DNA from: Amblyomma americanum
Lineage: Eukaryota > Arthropoda > Arachnida > Ixodida > Ixodidae
Length of the DNA stretch: 64,000 nucleotides
Assembly: GCF_052857255.1 (NCBI RefSeq)
Contig: NC_135500.1
Location: 165,598,683 to 165,662,682 of the forward strand
Reading direction: 5' to 3'
The notes beneath the pieces were generated by a model. That model had not been told where the DNA came from, ran no database searches, and saw nothing but the letters and a program-made list of their open reading frames with translations. Below are positions 1 to 13,619 of the stretch, piece after piece. Within the stretch, counting starts at the first letter, position 1, and each line of letters begins with the position of its first letter. The translations under genes were made by a program, and so were the position numbers.

Positions 1-3000
1 CGAAACCGGGAGATTTTTGGGTTAACTTCTCGATGCGTTTTCTTTCCTCTCAAAATTTATTTCTTTCTGATGCATTCTTAAAATTTAGTTATTCTACTCG
101 CAGCGCTTCGTTTCCTTGATTTTCATTCCGATTTCCTCAAACTTTCTAAAAATTTGTGATTTTATTTTTCTCGCAGAGTTCTCTCAATTCATGAGCCGCT
201 TGAGATAAATCAGGATGAGCTTTTGCCTGTTTGAATCTGTACCAAACCCTGGTCATTCCCCCACCGTGGGTATGTGCCATCGTATTTGAGGCAACAACAA
301 CAAAGAAAAGTAACAAGGCACGAGCAGGTGCGAATACAGACTTTTACATGCGTATAACACGGTTCTCCGCGTTCAGTTTCTTGCGCTGGTTTCCATCACG
401 CAGGATAAGCTAATTTGTGTACGTTCCTTTTACAGTCTCTCAGAGCATGCGAATATGCTTTTCGTTGCAGTACGCTAAAAAGGTGTCCACTGGTAGCAGG
501 ATGCGTTATGCGAGTTTAATTCCTGGCATAGGTAGTACGCCTCTCTGTCTGACTTCCACGCAATTCCTGAATGCGCGGGTAACATTAGCTGTGACTTCCT
601 CCAGCGCCTTGGTCCAAATGGCCACCGGTCGCGTTTAGCCAACTGTTTCTCGCGCTCGCCAGATCCGAGATGCGACGGGCTTGAACGGCGATAAAGAGTA
701 GAAAGGTCCCGAATAGGCAGGCTAACAATGATCTAGGTGCTTAAGTCGCCGGGGAAGTTGGCGCCTGTCGTATGCTGAGTGCATAGGTTTGATAGCGAAC
801 GTGGAACAACAGTGTGCTACTGAGCGTCAAATATAGAGCCTATGTGCGATCGGCGCAGTAATGCGCAAAGAGCTGACATTACACCTGGCCTATCGAGAAC
901 TCAGCAAAGGTATCCCTTCCTCGATTCAGCACTCCGCTGCAGACGGATAGTGGCACTCGAACGGCGCAGTAACATGTTCGCTCTACAGGGCAACTAAGCT
1001 CCGAAACGTGATTGAGGCGCATGCGCCACAAAAACAGCTCCCTGCGTGCAGTGTACGGGAGGGATAGTCGTCTTGGTGCATCACTGCAGCAGAATAATAA
1101 CAATTAATAGGCGTTGCTGTCTGTGTGAAAAGGCGCTGTATTCAGTGGTTACCTGTGCACTCCACAAGTTGCGCTGGGTCACAGCTGCTTGACCCTTTAA
1201 ACTCAAAGTAAACTCCAGCTTACTATCGGCAGAGGTTGGTGAGGCTTGCAGGAGGTCAGTTCTGTTAAATTTTTATTTTTTGATTACACTCAGAAATCTT
1301 TTCGCAGATCGAAGAGACTGCGCCGATGTCCGTGTGAGTCTTCTCCGCTAATTTTGTTTGCTGACAACTTCAGTTAGTATAAGCAGGCGCGCGTTCGCAA
1401 ACACGAAACACTGCAAGTGTTTAATTGTATTTGCGACGTACTATATACCACACTTTTTTGTGTAACCCTAAAGGGACGCATTTATCTCTATCGACCTCTC
1501 TGAAGTCAACGACGCTAACAGTATGCAGTCTATGTTCCAATCAGCCGTATAACAGACCACGCGTGGCGTATTAATAACCATTATTTTTTTCAATAGATGA
1601 TGTTGCGATGGGCTGTGACAAGCTGAAGTCATTCGTATTGGTACACACGTTAAGATATAAAGAGCCCAGTTCTCTTGACATATTTCTTGACTGCCCTGGC
1701 AGAGAACGTTTAATGTGCACCGTCGAGGTACGTAAGCAGAATATGCCGTCAAGCTTGTCAGCGTGCCTAGCACAAGCAATAAAGCTTTCTGAACACTTAG
1801 TTCTGATGCCTCGTAAACTCTCACAGTATACGTATCTTTTGTTTCATGCTTATCCGGGGAGAATATGTAACAGCAGGAAGAAAAAAATAAATGTAGATGC
1901 ACCTCGAATACTTATTGACTTGGAATCCCGTCCATTCTTTTGCTGCTTATCTTCTCTTCAGATATCAAAGTAACATCGGTATACGCTTTGTTAGAAGTGA
2001 TGCATTAGTGATTCGCTAGGCATTTCAGGATCACCCGATAACGAAGAGCTATTGCCGAGAGCTCTTCCTATATGTCTGAGGTTCTGGGCAACGCTAGAAC
2101 AAGCCATTCTTTAGACGTCCAAGGTGTTGAGAATCCTTTTACTAAGGCAAGAGGAAAAAAAAAACTGCTCCTACCTTTTGTTGAGAGGCGCACGAGTGTT
2201 TGTCGTTATTGAATGTTCTCCCCTTTACCACAGCATGTCGGTCAGCGAAGTCGCCCGTTGCTCCCAGGAACACTCGAAAGCAGGAAACAAGATTGAACGA
2301 GCTATCAGTATAAGTCCGGCCGATTACTTTCATTCCAAGGGGGAGAGAGGGTGTAACTATGCGGCAACGATGGAAGCTCATTCATAGATAAAACGCTATC
2401 TTAGTGACGTCATTGCTCTCATCTGACTTATGGTTCGTGTTCAGAGCATAACAGAAATAGATTGCTCGGTGAGCATGCCATATCGGTCTCCCTTTGGATG
2501 TCTGCGTGATATTTTCTGTCGCTAAAAAATAGATAGCGAGCCCTTAATTTATAGGTTTCCTGCACGGGAAATGAACGGGACGGAATTAAAGGTACATTGT
2601 GACTCCCGGATAGGTTCAGGACCTTCTTGTTCTTGATGATCATCGACACCACTACCACCCCTTATAACAATAGCATAAAAATGTCAGTTCCGTCCGTCAA
2701 ACGAGAAAGGCCTTTCTCTCTTATCTCTGATTTTGCTTGCCTCGCAACAGATTCAGCCACCCGATCTCGGCAAATTTCTAAATTTGTTCTAACCAACTGA
2801 CTCTCGCCGGAGCGTGACCGAGTGTTTCTAAATTAAATAAAAAGCTACCCGCGCAAATATCTGTCACTGACTAAACGAAGGAGCGCCGGGTAAAGTTTTT
2901 GAATCACGTACGTAATACTAGATGGGATAAAACGTACCTCAGGTCGTCACGTCGTCCAATCCTACAAATGATAGGGCATACTGATAGCTTGTTCATTTGT

Positions 3001-3637
3001 TGAATGGTGTCAGCCTTACTATTCTTTTTGTATGAGGTAATGTTTCAATGGTTAACGATTTTAATAGGAGCGAGAATATGACGTTTGATTCCTTCGCACC
3101 GCAGGGGCCATCTTTGGTAGTTCCATAAGGGCGAAGACAACGGACGGACAGAAACCTGCAAATATGGCACTGTCCGGGCGTTATCCTAATGCTGTTACAC
3201 TATGCAGTACAACCGGCTAGCCCACATCGCGATCCTCGTGCATAACTTCGTTGTTTGACGGATATAAAGATCGTTTCAGTCAAGGTGCGGCCACACGCAC
3301 ACAAATAAAAACCCTTTGATTTCGTTACAAGTTAGAAGCCGGAACATTCCAGCCGCCCTTACATCAGTAGTTGTGTCCCTCTCCCAGACATTCATTCACT
3401 GAAGTATGCTGCTTTAAGTTTGACAATTCTACTCAACCGAGGACGACTGCAGCCAGCATCTATATTTCGGTTCATTTTAAAGAACACCGTCTTAATTGCG
3501 ATGTCTGAAAATTACTGAATGACGCTTGCGAAGCTCTGAGAGTAACTCGGAAAGCCAGAAATCTTAAATTCGTTCGCACAGATAGCGCTGAACTCAGGAC
3601 GGACGCTTACACGTCCAAATGCTGGCCTTCAACATTC
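1..3637. other. No recognisable gene (intergenic or intronic)
   Basis: I see only short open frames on both strands here, none with a domain, signal peptide, convincing splice sites or codon bias. No SINE head, LINE motif or long tandem repeat was noticed. Best read as intergenic or intronic DNA. Confidence 0.5.
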
Positions 3638-3872
3638 GCCGCTGCGGTGACACAGTGGCTATGGCGCTCGACTGCTGTCCCGAAAGACGCGGGTTCGATC
3701 CCAGCCGCGGTGGTAGAATTACGGTGGAGGCGAAATTCTAGAGGCCCATGTGCTGTGCGACGTCAGTGAACATTAAAGAACCCCAGGTGGTCGAAATTCC
3801 CGGAGCCCTTCACTATGGCGTCCCTCACAGCGTGAGTCGCTTTGGGACGTTAAGCGCCATAAACCTAAATCA
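3638..3872 (+). repeat. tRNA-derived SINE, Ruka-like, nearly full length
   Basis: The tRNA-like head runs from about 3640 and carries a pol III B box (ggttcgatccc) at 3692-3702. It is followed by the body shared with the other copies in this window: 'ggaggcgaaattctagaggccc', 'attaaagaaccccaggtggtcg', and the 3' end 'gggacgttaagcgccataaacc'. This order matches what I know of the Ruka SINE of ixodid ticks. The family name rests on memory; the repetition within the window (18867, 28241, 33214, 41641, 43081, 50842) is direct. Confidence 0.75.
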
Positions 3873-4987
3873 AAGCTAAGCCTACACTTTCTAAGGCAAG
3901 CGCTGCTTTTTTTGTATGTAGATGAAGCGCAACGAAGGGCAGAAACTTTAGCCCGACACCATGGCCGGGTCGAACGCGTGGAAAACCATCGGCCTTTATC
4001 AGGTACGGCATACTTGCGTCGATGATTACCTGGAGGTACCGCGCACGCAGCCAAGATACGCTGTTCCACTTAGCTCGCCCAGACTTTCATCGCTGTTGCG
4101 TACAGGCGTGTGTAAACACTTTATGCTGCCGTCTTTGACCGGCGGTCTGCCTCAAAGCCGGTGCTGAGGTCAGTGTACCGAAACGTTAATGCCAGTTTGA
4201 ACGTGCTCGAGCTAATTTCGTTTCGCGGCACATATATGCGCAAAAAGCTCGCCTTGGAACCTGCACCCGGCGTAACTGCGGGAATTTATTTTTTCGAAAG
4301 ACGGTCATTACAACCGCCGTAAAATGGCGCATAAAAATGTAGCGACAGGCTTTGGCGGCAGGACAAAGAGGCGAAGAAACGAATAAAAGTGATTCTTGGA
4401 GAAACACGTGCTGTTAGACGTGAGTATGAATTTCCATAAATGGCTCATTACGCCATCAGCTCTGGTGCGTATTGATTTATTCCGCTGTAGCTGCCGCCAC
4501 CCTGCTCAGCTATTGTGCGGAAATACCTTAAGCACCATCTAGCGCCGCTCGGGGTGCTCTCTATATATGAAACAGCTATCATCATAGTCTGATTTCGTTA
4601 GCTGAAGGAAGGAAGCGCTGTGGGTGGCAGTAAAGTATTGGAAAATCATTTATCACGGCTCCCTCTGCTATGGTAATGCTGCTCCAGGTAGACACTGCAG
4701 CATTTGACCTTGCGGTCGCGAGAGAAACTTAAAACAAAAAGAGTGCTGACGTCAAATTACGCCGAATATGGCCCAGTAAATTATTAGTGTAAGCTAACAA
4801 CAAAAAGATTAAGAACTTGAACGTTCCGAAGCGACACGTTGGCTATGAGGAACACCGTAGCGGAAGAGGCTCGGGATTAATGTAGACCACTCGGAGTTCT
4901 GTAACGTGCGCTAACATCGAATAGCACACAGGTGCCGTTTTAAGTTTCGCCTCACTCTAAACGAGGCCGCCGATCGAGGCTGTGGCT

Positions 4988-5047
4988 GATTCCGGGTCCT
5001 GCGGTTTAGCAGCCGAGCACTTTATCCACTGAGCCACCACGACGGCA
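4988..5047 (-). repeat. tRNA-like SINE head fragment
   Basis: Read on the minus strand this is a tRNA-like head: 'gtggctcagtggataaagtg' matches a pol III A box, followed by an anticodon-arm-like 'gctgctaaaccgcaggaccc'. The SINE body does not follow cleanly, so it is a truncated or diverged relative of the Ruka-type SINEs. There is no complete cloverleaf, so it is not called a tRNA gene. Confidence 0.5.
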
Positions 5048-6286
5048 CGTAAAATGAGAAGTGATAAACTAACAAAAAAGTTTAAGAACTTTTTCCCCGA
5101 GCGACGAAACAATCTTCCACATCGCGTGCCTTTCTCATTGTTTCTCATTTAAGTTCATGGGTCAGCATGTAAGGTCAAGCCGGAGGAATGAAAGAAATTA
5201 AATGTGCATTCTCTTGTAGTGATCCCTTTACTGGAGTCCACTGGCACTTAGAAGGCAGTAAAAGAGTTATTATGTTCAGGATAGACGCTTCATGACGACG
5301 CATCCAATATGTTCGTACGTCAAATTAACTCTAACTGGGCACAATTATACAGCTCTCAACTACACACACAGCACGCGAAAGCAAACGCTTTCTTTTCACT
5401 CTCGCCCTTTCTTCCACGCAGCTCCAAAGAACCAGACTTCCAAGTAGGCTCTTTTATTAAACCTCGGGAAATGTTTTTACTCCATATTTTCTACGCGACG
5501 AGTATATTAATATATTCTTGTTCTCTTACTGTTCTGTGTGTGCTTAGAAAGTGAACCTTAATCTTCGATCTTGTTTTTCCTCTCGCGATAAAAACGGTAA
5601 AAACGTTTTTAACATTTCGCAAAAAAAAAACGATATACATAAAGAAAGTATAACAGAAAGCTGTAAAATCGACGATTGGCTTAGCACCCTGAGGTTCGTA
5701 ATCGTGGTGGTTTGGAATGCATTCAATGCCAGGCGATCAACTTCCCACCGTTCACGCTTAAATGATTCGTACGTGAGAAGGTTGTGCATTCCATTCTGGC
5801 AAAGCGGTATGTAGAATCCTAGAAGGACAACCATCGCATCTCTGACAGAAGACAGCAAAGACAAGCAGGGCATGAAAAGAACTAAAGCTGAGGGAAGGAG
5901 GTGTTTAGTCATTTGCTATACGCTCTTTTATAGCTCACAATAGGCGACTGACCGTCTCGTGCTGTTTGCGATCGGCGCTGTTATATCTGCACAGCTGCCT
6001 TTGAGACAGCGCCCGAGTGGAGCAGAGATACGGTGTCGGCGCAAATCTCGCGAGTCCTAAAGAAAAATGGCACGCACCTTATCGCGTGCCCGCGGTGACT
6101 GCCAAGATATTGCGGACGCTCACGGGTGGAGGCCGGCACCTCTTTGCAGTGAGCCGCTCTGCCGATGCACGGATGTGGGACACGAAGGGAACATAAGCGG
6201 CCTACAGCTTATGCGACACACTTTTCAAAACTCCGGGTTTCTAAACCGAACCGTTACACATTTTTCTTAATGGCAAGGCGTACGTA

Positions 6287-6401
6287 TTTAGTTATTTATT
6301 TACCGTAACACCTTACAGGCCTCGTAGGAGGTATTGAGCAGTGGGGGCGGGGGGGGGGGGGAATGAATGCAAATATTATATATATATATATATATATATA
6401 T
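6287..6401. repeat. Low-complexity patch: poly-G run and (TA)n
   Basis: A T/A-rich stretch is followed by a poly-G run near 6348-6361 and an uninterrupted (TA)n run near 6378-6401. The stretch just before the G run resembles, from memory, the 3' ends of a common tick interspersed repeat, but there is no second copy in this window to confirm that. Confidence 0.6.
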
Positions 6402-7189
6402 GCACGACTGACCAAAAGGTATTTACAAAAAAACAAAAACAATAGGAAGTTCAAATTTAACATAACAACGGCACAGTCAACTTTCAAGGCAGGGAACGCA
6501 CGTGAAGTTCATGCGTTATAATGAAGCTTAAATCGTCAACGTTATTCCTGTAAGGGCACCACTTGCTGCGGTAGACAGCGTATTAGTTGTGCTTTTCGCC
6601 TTCATCTAGCTGGAGGCTTGACACGATACTATTTTGGCATTGTGCACAGTGCGGAAACCTACTTAATGACTAGGAAACGTTCTGCTCTGCACTTGAGGAA
6701 TCATTTTTGTAAAAAAAAAAAGAAATTGCCTAATGTTATGCTTGAAAGCTAAATCATATTCCTAATCAGGCCACCCCAGCTTGTACACCGCATCGCTGGC
6801 TCAGAAGCTTCACCATTTAGATCAAATTGTAAGTTTCTACGATGCTTGTCGGCTGGTTTTCCACGGGAATAGGTTTGCTCATGAACAAATAAAAATGACA
6901 CGACATAAAAAAATATTCATACGCGCACTGAAGCCTCAGCGAAATACCAACGTTGCACTTAAAACAACGATTTGAGAGAAAAAAAGAGTGGTCCCGAAAT
7001 TGTGGGATAGAGCACGCACCCATGCTCGATCTACGTTCTACCACCTTCATGTGTTATTATGAAAACGTCTCATGGCTAAGCAAACTCGGAACTTCTACCT
7101 AACTGCTCTAACGTGTGTACGCCATTTCGGAGCTTTTGACGGGCTGTACGAACTTCATTGAGAATGAAGAGTCTCGAAAATGTAGCTCG

Positions 7190-7241
7190 AAAATGTACGC
7201 AAACTCATGTACGCAAAAAATGTACGCAAATGTACGCAACA
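7190..7241 (+). repeat. Short direct repeats of atgtacgcaa
   Basis: The decamer atgtacgcaa occurs four times within about 50 bp, separated by 0 to 5 bases. It is a small imperfect tandem array of unknown role. Confidence 0.7.
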
Positions 7242-10200
7242 GCGGCATTGCAACACTAACACGTAAACACAGCGTACGCCTCCTCCATTCCAAAGTATCT
7301 TGCATCAGTGCATTCTGATTTTGCGACTGTGTTTCGCTTTGCTCTCACTCCACCTTACACTCGTGAGCAATGTGAGGGGGAACAAGGTTTTTTTTTGTGC
7401 GAAATTGCGAATTTGCTCGTTACTTCTCCACTAAGTGTGAGAATGACTTTTGGACATTGTAGGCCAAGAGAAAAGCGAGTTAGAAAAGAAAGACCAAAAC
7501 AATGCTCTTGTCAGACATAATCACGGAGTAACCAATAAATGAATGCTCAAACTCTGTTCCCTCTGTTACTCCCGACTGTACGTACGTATATGAGACATAA
7601 GGCGGAGAGCACTGGACTACCAATACATCCATTTCGAAGTTTTGAACTGTATGCTCAGTAAGACAAGGAAGACGACACAGCTACTCACCGCATCGCTGCC
7701 CTTCCGCACATGGCTTTTCTCTGAGTCCTACGCACGCTCCTTGCCGTTACCGTAACTTCGTCACCGCTGGAATCCCGATAAGTTCAAATGACAACGACTG
7801 ACAAAGAGGAAATGGCCTTTACGCTTCAAGGAGGAATGCGGCTGTAGGAGCAGCCTGAAGCAACAGTCCGAATGATACGATGTGGCAGTAGAAGCGAGGA
7901 TGTGACTTCTGCTCAGCAGACAATTCATTAGAACCGGCTGGCCACATGTGGGAATTCATTCGTGAGAATTGGAGAACGGGCAAATTATTCGCTCCTGAGT
8001 TTGACCTTGCCGTGAAAACCCCAGGGCCGCTCTGGTGCGTGCGATCGCAAATAGACGTTCCTTCAATCGATAGCTGTGTCCCGATAAACTGCCGTGAACT
8101 GTAACTCATGTGACATACCCACGTTTCTTTGGGCAGTTATAACTGGCGTGTGTGGTCACAAGTGGAAGCTGATGTCCAGATTTCTTAGTCAGGATTCTGA
8201 CATGGTGGCCAGGCTGGAAAAATCTTCAATGTTTTCGTGTGCAAACATTTCCTCGGTACAGCTAGCCACGTTAATTTGTGCGTAACTATATTCCAGGGCA
8301 GAGTAGACTGTAAAGAAAGGGCGAGCCCGTAAAATGATGAGCGGTTAGTAGAAAGGCCTTCATTAGAGCGTAAAAGAGGGAAGGGATAAAGATATAACAT
8401 AAAGGGACCTTCTGTTTGATTAAATCAAAACAACCCAGGGCGCTTTGCCGCAACGGGGTAGTGGACGGGCTTAATGCTTCATCACTGGCAGGCCAGCGCT
8501 TGCCGACGGAATAAAATTGCGAGCAGAAAAAAACTGCCAGATTATTGGGCATTTGGCACGCAACGCAACACGCCGTCGAGGCTCTTGCCAAGCGCGACAT
8601 TAACAGCACCCGTTATTCGCGCAGAATGAAGAACGCGGTTAGCAATACATAAATTTGTTTGTATTTTATTTTCGCAGAATGCCGCTGCCTAAGTTCAAGA
8701 GCACACGCACCAGATTAAGGCGGCACGTCACTAGGCGTCCCACAGAAAACTAATCTGATCGATACAAGAAGCGGTGCCTTGGAATATGCTTGCACTCTCC
8801 GTTATAAGGGCCCAAATTTTGTGTGGCATCGGCCAGTAACCAAAATAGCCGAGGCCAGATGTAAATGAAACGCAGGGCACTGGAGCGCTTAGTCAAGGGT
8901 CCGGTTTCAATGACGTCATTTTTACGGTCATGGAAACGGAACCTTGTGTTTTGTAATGAATCGGTTCTTAACTAACTCTTATGGCGTTTTAACAGCGGTG
9001 GCTACCAGATTTAACGGCAGGCCAAATCTCTCTATCAAAAGCTTATCAAGTGCTCATAACCGGCAGGTGATATCGCTGATCGACTCTGGTTTTAAATGTG
9101 GAGCTGGGCATTTACACTGGACGGTTCTGCTAAAAAATCTGTTCTTCATTAATCATTATTATTCACCTCCTTCTCTAGTAGAGTGCACGTGACGTCACAG
9201 TGTAGTCACTCGTGACTTCACTACGTGATGACAAATCAGTATGACCAGCGCAGGAGTAGGAAGCGTGCCCTAAAATCTATCACTGGAAAAAAAATCTGAA
9301 GTATGGACCCTGCACAACACTATATCTCTAGACCGAACAGTCATAAAGGCACGTAAGCATTTTTAACGGCAAAGCGTGGCTGTCCGCCTGGACGTGAATC
9401 ACCTAAACATGTAAACGTGAAGCCACCTGCGAAACCCGCTTGCACACGTAGTTCTATTTGTCGGCAGGTACGCGTGCTTCTGAAGGAAGCCAGGGGAACT
9501 ATTCGGAAGACTGTTGGTGCTCGTTAGTTCGTAGAGCCAGCTCGCCATTGGTCGGTTGTTGGTTCAGCGGTGAGTGTGACTGGCCTGTAAAGAGGACTGT
9601 GAAGTGGCCATTCACGATGTTTGTCGTTCATCTTCCTTGAGAATGCGCGAAGCATAGGAGTCATCCACTCACGAGCCAGTTAGTACACTTGAAGACGTAC
9701 GAAATAACTACGCCAATTTAGCCTTAACCCTGATTTCCTAAAGCTCGGAATTTCGTAAGTCTCATCCCAGTAGAATTCTTAACGAACCGGTAAATATTGC
9801 TGTAAATTTCTCGGGAGGGCTTCAAGTTTTCGTCATGAAGACTGAAGAGACTAACCCACGAAAGTAAAGCACGCATCACCCTGTAACCGAGAACGCATTA
9901 AAATTTTTAAAAATAATGAGCTTGCTAAGCGCACCAAACAGGCGATACCGCGGAGCCGCATGTGCGGATTGTTTTGGATTTTTGTCTCTTCACAGGCTTA
10001 AGACAATCCCAGAACCGAAACGATGCTGTTACAACCTTGTTTGTTTATAGTAGCTGCAAGGACGACTCTTGCTCTTATGAAAGCTTGAGCGAGCGGGTAA
10101 AGCATATTCGACCCATAACAGCGCAGGGTTTGTGTTTCTTTTGTCTTCTGCCGCGGTTTAGTGCGGTGTTATCAGCCAGGTTTAAAGTTATCGAACGTGG

Positions 10201-12216
10201 CACCGTCCCTTGAACAGTTCAACTTTCTGGGTTCTTATAGGCACACAGAACAGCGAGTTAGTCTATTTAGCGTTAATGTCAACGAAGACTCGATCCGTGT
10301 GCAGTTTTTGTTCACTTCTACCCATTTACCTTTTGGAGGCCATTTGCGAAGAACATCTTAACGTACCGTAGGGTACCTCATGCTGACGACCTGCACGCTT
10401 TATTATGGAATAGCAATAGATAAACCGTCGGTACAGCTAACAAACGGCTGCTTCGCGTGTGCTTGCGATGTCTTTTGAAAGGGTTTAGCAAGCTTGCAAA
10501 AAAAAAAACACGTGCGTTTTTCATCGACGTTCACGCAACCATATTCAGTGTTGTGGAGCGCCTTCAAGTTTGCCAGCTTATATGCTGTGCTCGATCTGCA
10601 TGCATAGATGCGCAACTGCAGTATATAGTTTCCGCCCTCAGCGGTTTCATCTTATTTTTTTTTCTGTGTCTCAGTTGGTTTAGTACTCTTCGGATATACT
10701 TTGCGCGTGCCTGATCTTTGGTGCGCTTGGTATGACGTAATGCATCTGGTGACATCGAAGGAACGAACACAATAGTATGAAATTTTAGCGGCCGTTGTCT
10801 TCAGAATCTACTCATATTTGCTATTTTTATTCAACTATAGCTGGCGCTACACAAATATATTTTTTATACAAGAAGGCAACAACACATAGAACAAGGAGGT
10901 AAAAAGGGGCAACCACAATCTGGTGAAACGGTGGGAGAAAATGATGCATATAGAAAGGATATGTCGTGGAGTTCGAACTTTGGGGAGTCTGGTTTCCGCG
11001 CGTGGCCAAGAACTGAACGAGCTATGCACAATGACCTGGCCGAAAGGCTTGGCATGATGGCACAAGCAGGACCCCTTTCATATCGGTGGACATTGCGGGA
11101 CTGTTTTTTATTTCTAAGCAGCGTGGCATAAGAGAGTGAAGCATATATCATATTACGCGGCTGGGGTCCCCAGAACTAAAACAATGAGCCGAGCAACGCT
11201 CATTGTCATTCCATTGAAAGCGCCAATTTTGCAGTTGTATATACTTTTTCTTTTCTTTCGATGGCATAAGAATTATAGGCTTGGGTTTTCAATTTGCGTT
11301 GATAACTACGCATGAATATACTAAAAACAGGTTATTTCTTGCGTTAACACAATAAGAACGTGCCGTGGTGAATAGCGGGCTTTTTTTATGTTGTAAGGAT
11401 GCTAGCTGAAAAGAGTTAAGAGCTCCAGGGCTGTGCAAAGGCCATACTTTCTTTGTAAATGCCATACTTTAATGCTAGGCATGTCTGGTTAAAGATATAG
11501 TGGAAGGAAAAAACAACGAAAAAAGACTAATTATGGAGAGTGTAGCCGCGCGCACCATGAGCGCATGACAAAGGAATTGAGCCTACAATTCAAAAGAGCA
11601 CCTTGCTGGAATGTAATAGAGCTGTTCAGCTATAATGTTCTCACAGTATGTCTAAAGGAAGATAAAGGTAGTTAACGTATGATAAAAGACGTGCTTAATA
11701 TAATCATACATCGATCTGATATTGGGTACTACTGAAGTTATGCAGCGTCCGACAATAGCGCACGCGCCTTTTGTGTACTAGACGCAAGACAGACTTGACA
11801 AGTAGTGAATCCACCTGCCACGTGCCATTGCAGTTAGTGCACGACGCAGTGGCACACGTTAGAGCGGAGGCTAATGACCCTTTGGTGCTTTTTAATTTCA
11901 ACGAGCTTCACCTACGGCCCGGCACGTAAAGTAAATGATGGAAGTCTCGTTTTTTCTCTTCTTAGTCAATGCCCTTTGACAGGTCGGAACACATTTCAGA
12001 ACCACCATGCAGCTCTCTACGGCAAACGAAGTAGCAGGCTCCCAGACAGCGCGGAGGGATGGAAGTCTGGAAAGCCTGTAGGCAACACAGGCTTGAGATT
12101 CGCAGGGACTTTGAGTGTTCACTGTGGCTTGCGGACAAGCCCGCTAGGCACCTGCTGCACATGACCAGTCCCGGCACTACGAGAACGCTCGGTAGTCCGT
12201 CGTGAGGTGTCATTCG

Positions 12217-13535
12217 TCAGCGTCTGGCCATGACCATGGAGATGAGCACGCTAATCATAATGACGACTCCGCCAACGACGGCCACTTGAAAGAGGTACTC
12301 GCGCAACACCTTTCGGTGGATGAGCTCCTGCAGCTCGCGGCCCTGTTGGTTGCGCGGTTCCTTGGCCAGCATCATCTTGGTGAAGTGGAGCGCCGTGCTG
12401 TAGTTTCCCAGCTTGGTGTGCGCGAGCGCCGTCATGTAGCAGCAGTCGATGGGCCGGTACTCGAGCTGTGTCAGCTGCTCCATCAGGACGATTCCCTGCG
12501 ATGCAAGGAGCTATCAAATGGCTGCCTCCACAATTCGGTTGGCCGGCAGCGCCTTGGCACGGCTTTAAAGGTAGCACACTACTAGTTCTGCAAAGCGTTG
12601 GCCTGGCAAGAAGAGCATAGCCCTATACCGAGTGTCTACAGCGGAGTTTGGCTTCCTCACGCGTAGAGCTACTACCAAGTGCCGCAGTGCCATTAACAAA
12701 AGCTTGTAGCTTCGGCACTTCGCAAGGAAATGTCATTTTACAGTGAAAGCTACTTCGCAAGGAAATGTCATTTTACAGTGATTTCACTGCTACATATAGT
12801 TGCAGAACTGGCTGCGTCCGCGGCAACTGCGGACGAAAATGAAACCACATCATGATGCAATGACGTCACATGACGCACTACAATGAAAGAACGCAATCAG
12901 GCGTGCGCAAACTACGTCACACTGATCTTATTACGCACCAGTGGCGCGTTCTCAGCGTTCTTGGCGAGGTTAAAAAAGACTCTTGTTTACCTGAACTTGC
13001 GCCCGGTGGAGTAAGATGGTCCTAAAACGGCAAGGTAGAATACCTTCCTCCTCGTATGCCTAGGAACTGGACAACAAACTATGGTGAATTTTTTTCGTCA
13101 AAATTGAATCACCTGAAGGAGCATTGTGTTCTTCCTCAATGAGCCATGACTATTCCTGATGATCTAGAACCGCAAGCACACCTATGTCGAGACCGAAAAC
13201 AATATTGAAGTGCGTGAAACAGACAAAATTAACTGTTCCAATAACTGACTAAAGTAGTGTAACGCAAAGTCGGCTTCGAGAGCAGCAATGCAGCCTGCCT
13301 CGCGGCGTGTCGGGAAATAGCGGCGACCAGCATGTTTCCCACTGCCACGCACCTTGATGATGTCAGCCGGGAAGCGGCTGAGGACCAGGCACCGACCGTA
13401 GTCGTACTGCACAGCCGGCAGCATGTGCCCGTGGTGCAGATGCTCGTTGTAGCTGATCTCGATGCGGTGCAGCTCCCTGGAGTCCACATACGAGCGCAAG
13501 AGCCGCTCGCAGTTAGACGGCTTGTGTCGAGACAT
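12217..13535 (-). CDS. FIS1: FIS1-like mitochondrial fission protein, 2 coding exons
   Basis: FIS1 is a small tail-anchored protein of the outer mitochondrial and peroxisomal membranes. Its TPR-like helical bundle recruits fission or mitophagy factors. Exon 1 is 13535-13353 (61 codons) and ends AAG before GTGCGT. Exon 2 is 12495-12217 and starts after gcag. The join is in phase 0 and gives 153 residues; human FIS1 has 152. Residues 43-65 (QYDYGRCLV..SRFPADIIKGIV) match the family's QFEYAWCLVRS..DDIRKGIV block. Residues 91-122 fit the second TPR (NYSTAL, EPRNQQ..ELQELI). Residues 129-149 form a C-terminal membrane anchor, followed by Ala-Arg-Arg. The ATG at 13535 is chosen because the open frame upstream has no ATG before a stop at 13622. 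The usual YLAVGN.R segment is replaced (YMTALAHTKLG), so this may be a diverged paralog. The intron is 857 bp. Confidence 0.88.
12717..12781. repeat. Tandem duplication of a 35-bp unit inside the FIS1-like intron
   Basis: Thirty bases at 12717-12746 (acttcgcaaggaaatgtcat...) are repeated exactly at 12752-12781 after a 5-base spacer. The duplication lies within the intron of the FIS1-like gene, so it does not affect coding. Confidence 0.9.
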
Positions 13536-13619
13536 GGCCGATCTCTCTTTGGCGGCCTTGCTCACGGGCTCAGGTAGATTCTTGGTGGACGAGTGCCTTC
13601 GACAGGGCTTTGGTGGCTC

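Larger units (their letters stand above)
5048..12200. other. No recognisable gene; low-complexity patches
   Basis: Apart from the low-complexity patch near 6.35 kb and the short repeats at 7.2 kb listed separately, I find only short unsupported open frames. An ATTAAA on the minus strand at 11891-11896, about 320 bp beyond the FIS1-like stop codon, could be that gene's polyadenylation signal, but the motif is common by chance. Confidence 0.45.

Noticed and set aside
3640..3712. Possible tRNA gene (A- and B-box-like sequence)
   Set aside because: No complete cloverleaf, and the sequence continues into a SINE body shared with other copies.
11168..11204. Short palindrome around acaatgagc...gctcattgt
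   Set aside because: Only nine paired bases with a short loop; expected by chance in 64 kb.
12202..12585. 127-residue plus-strand frame
   Set aside because: It is the antisense shadow of FIS1-like exon 2. The minus strand has family motifs, splice sites and the membrane anchor.
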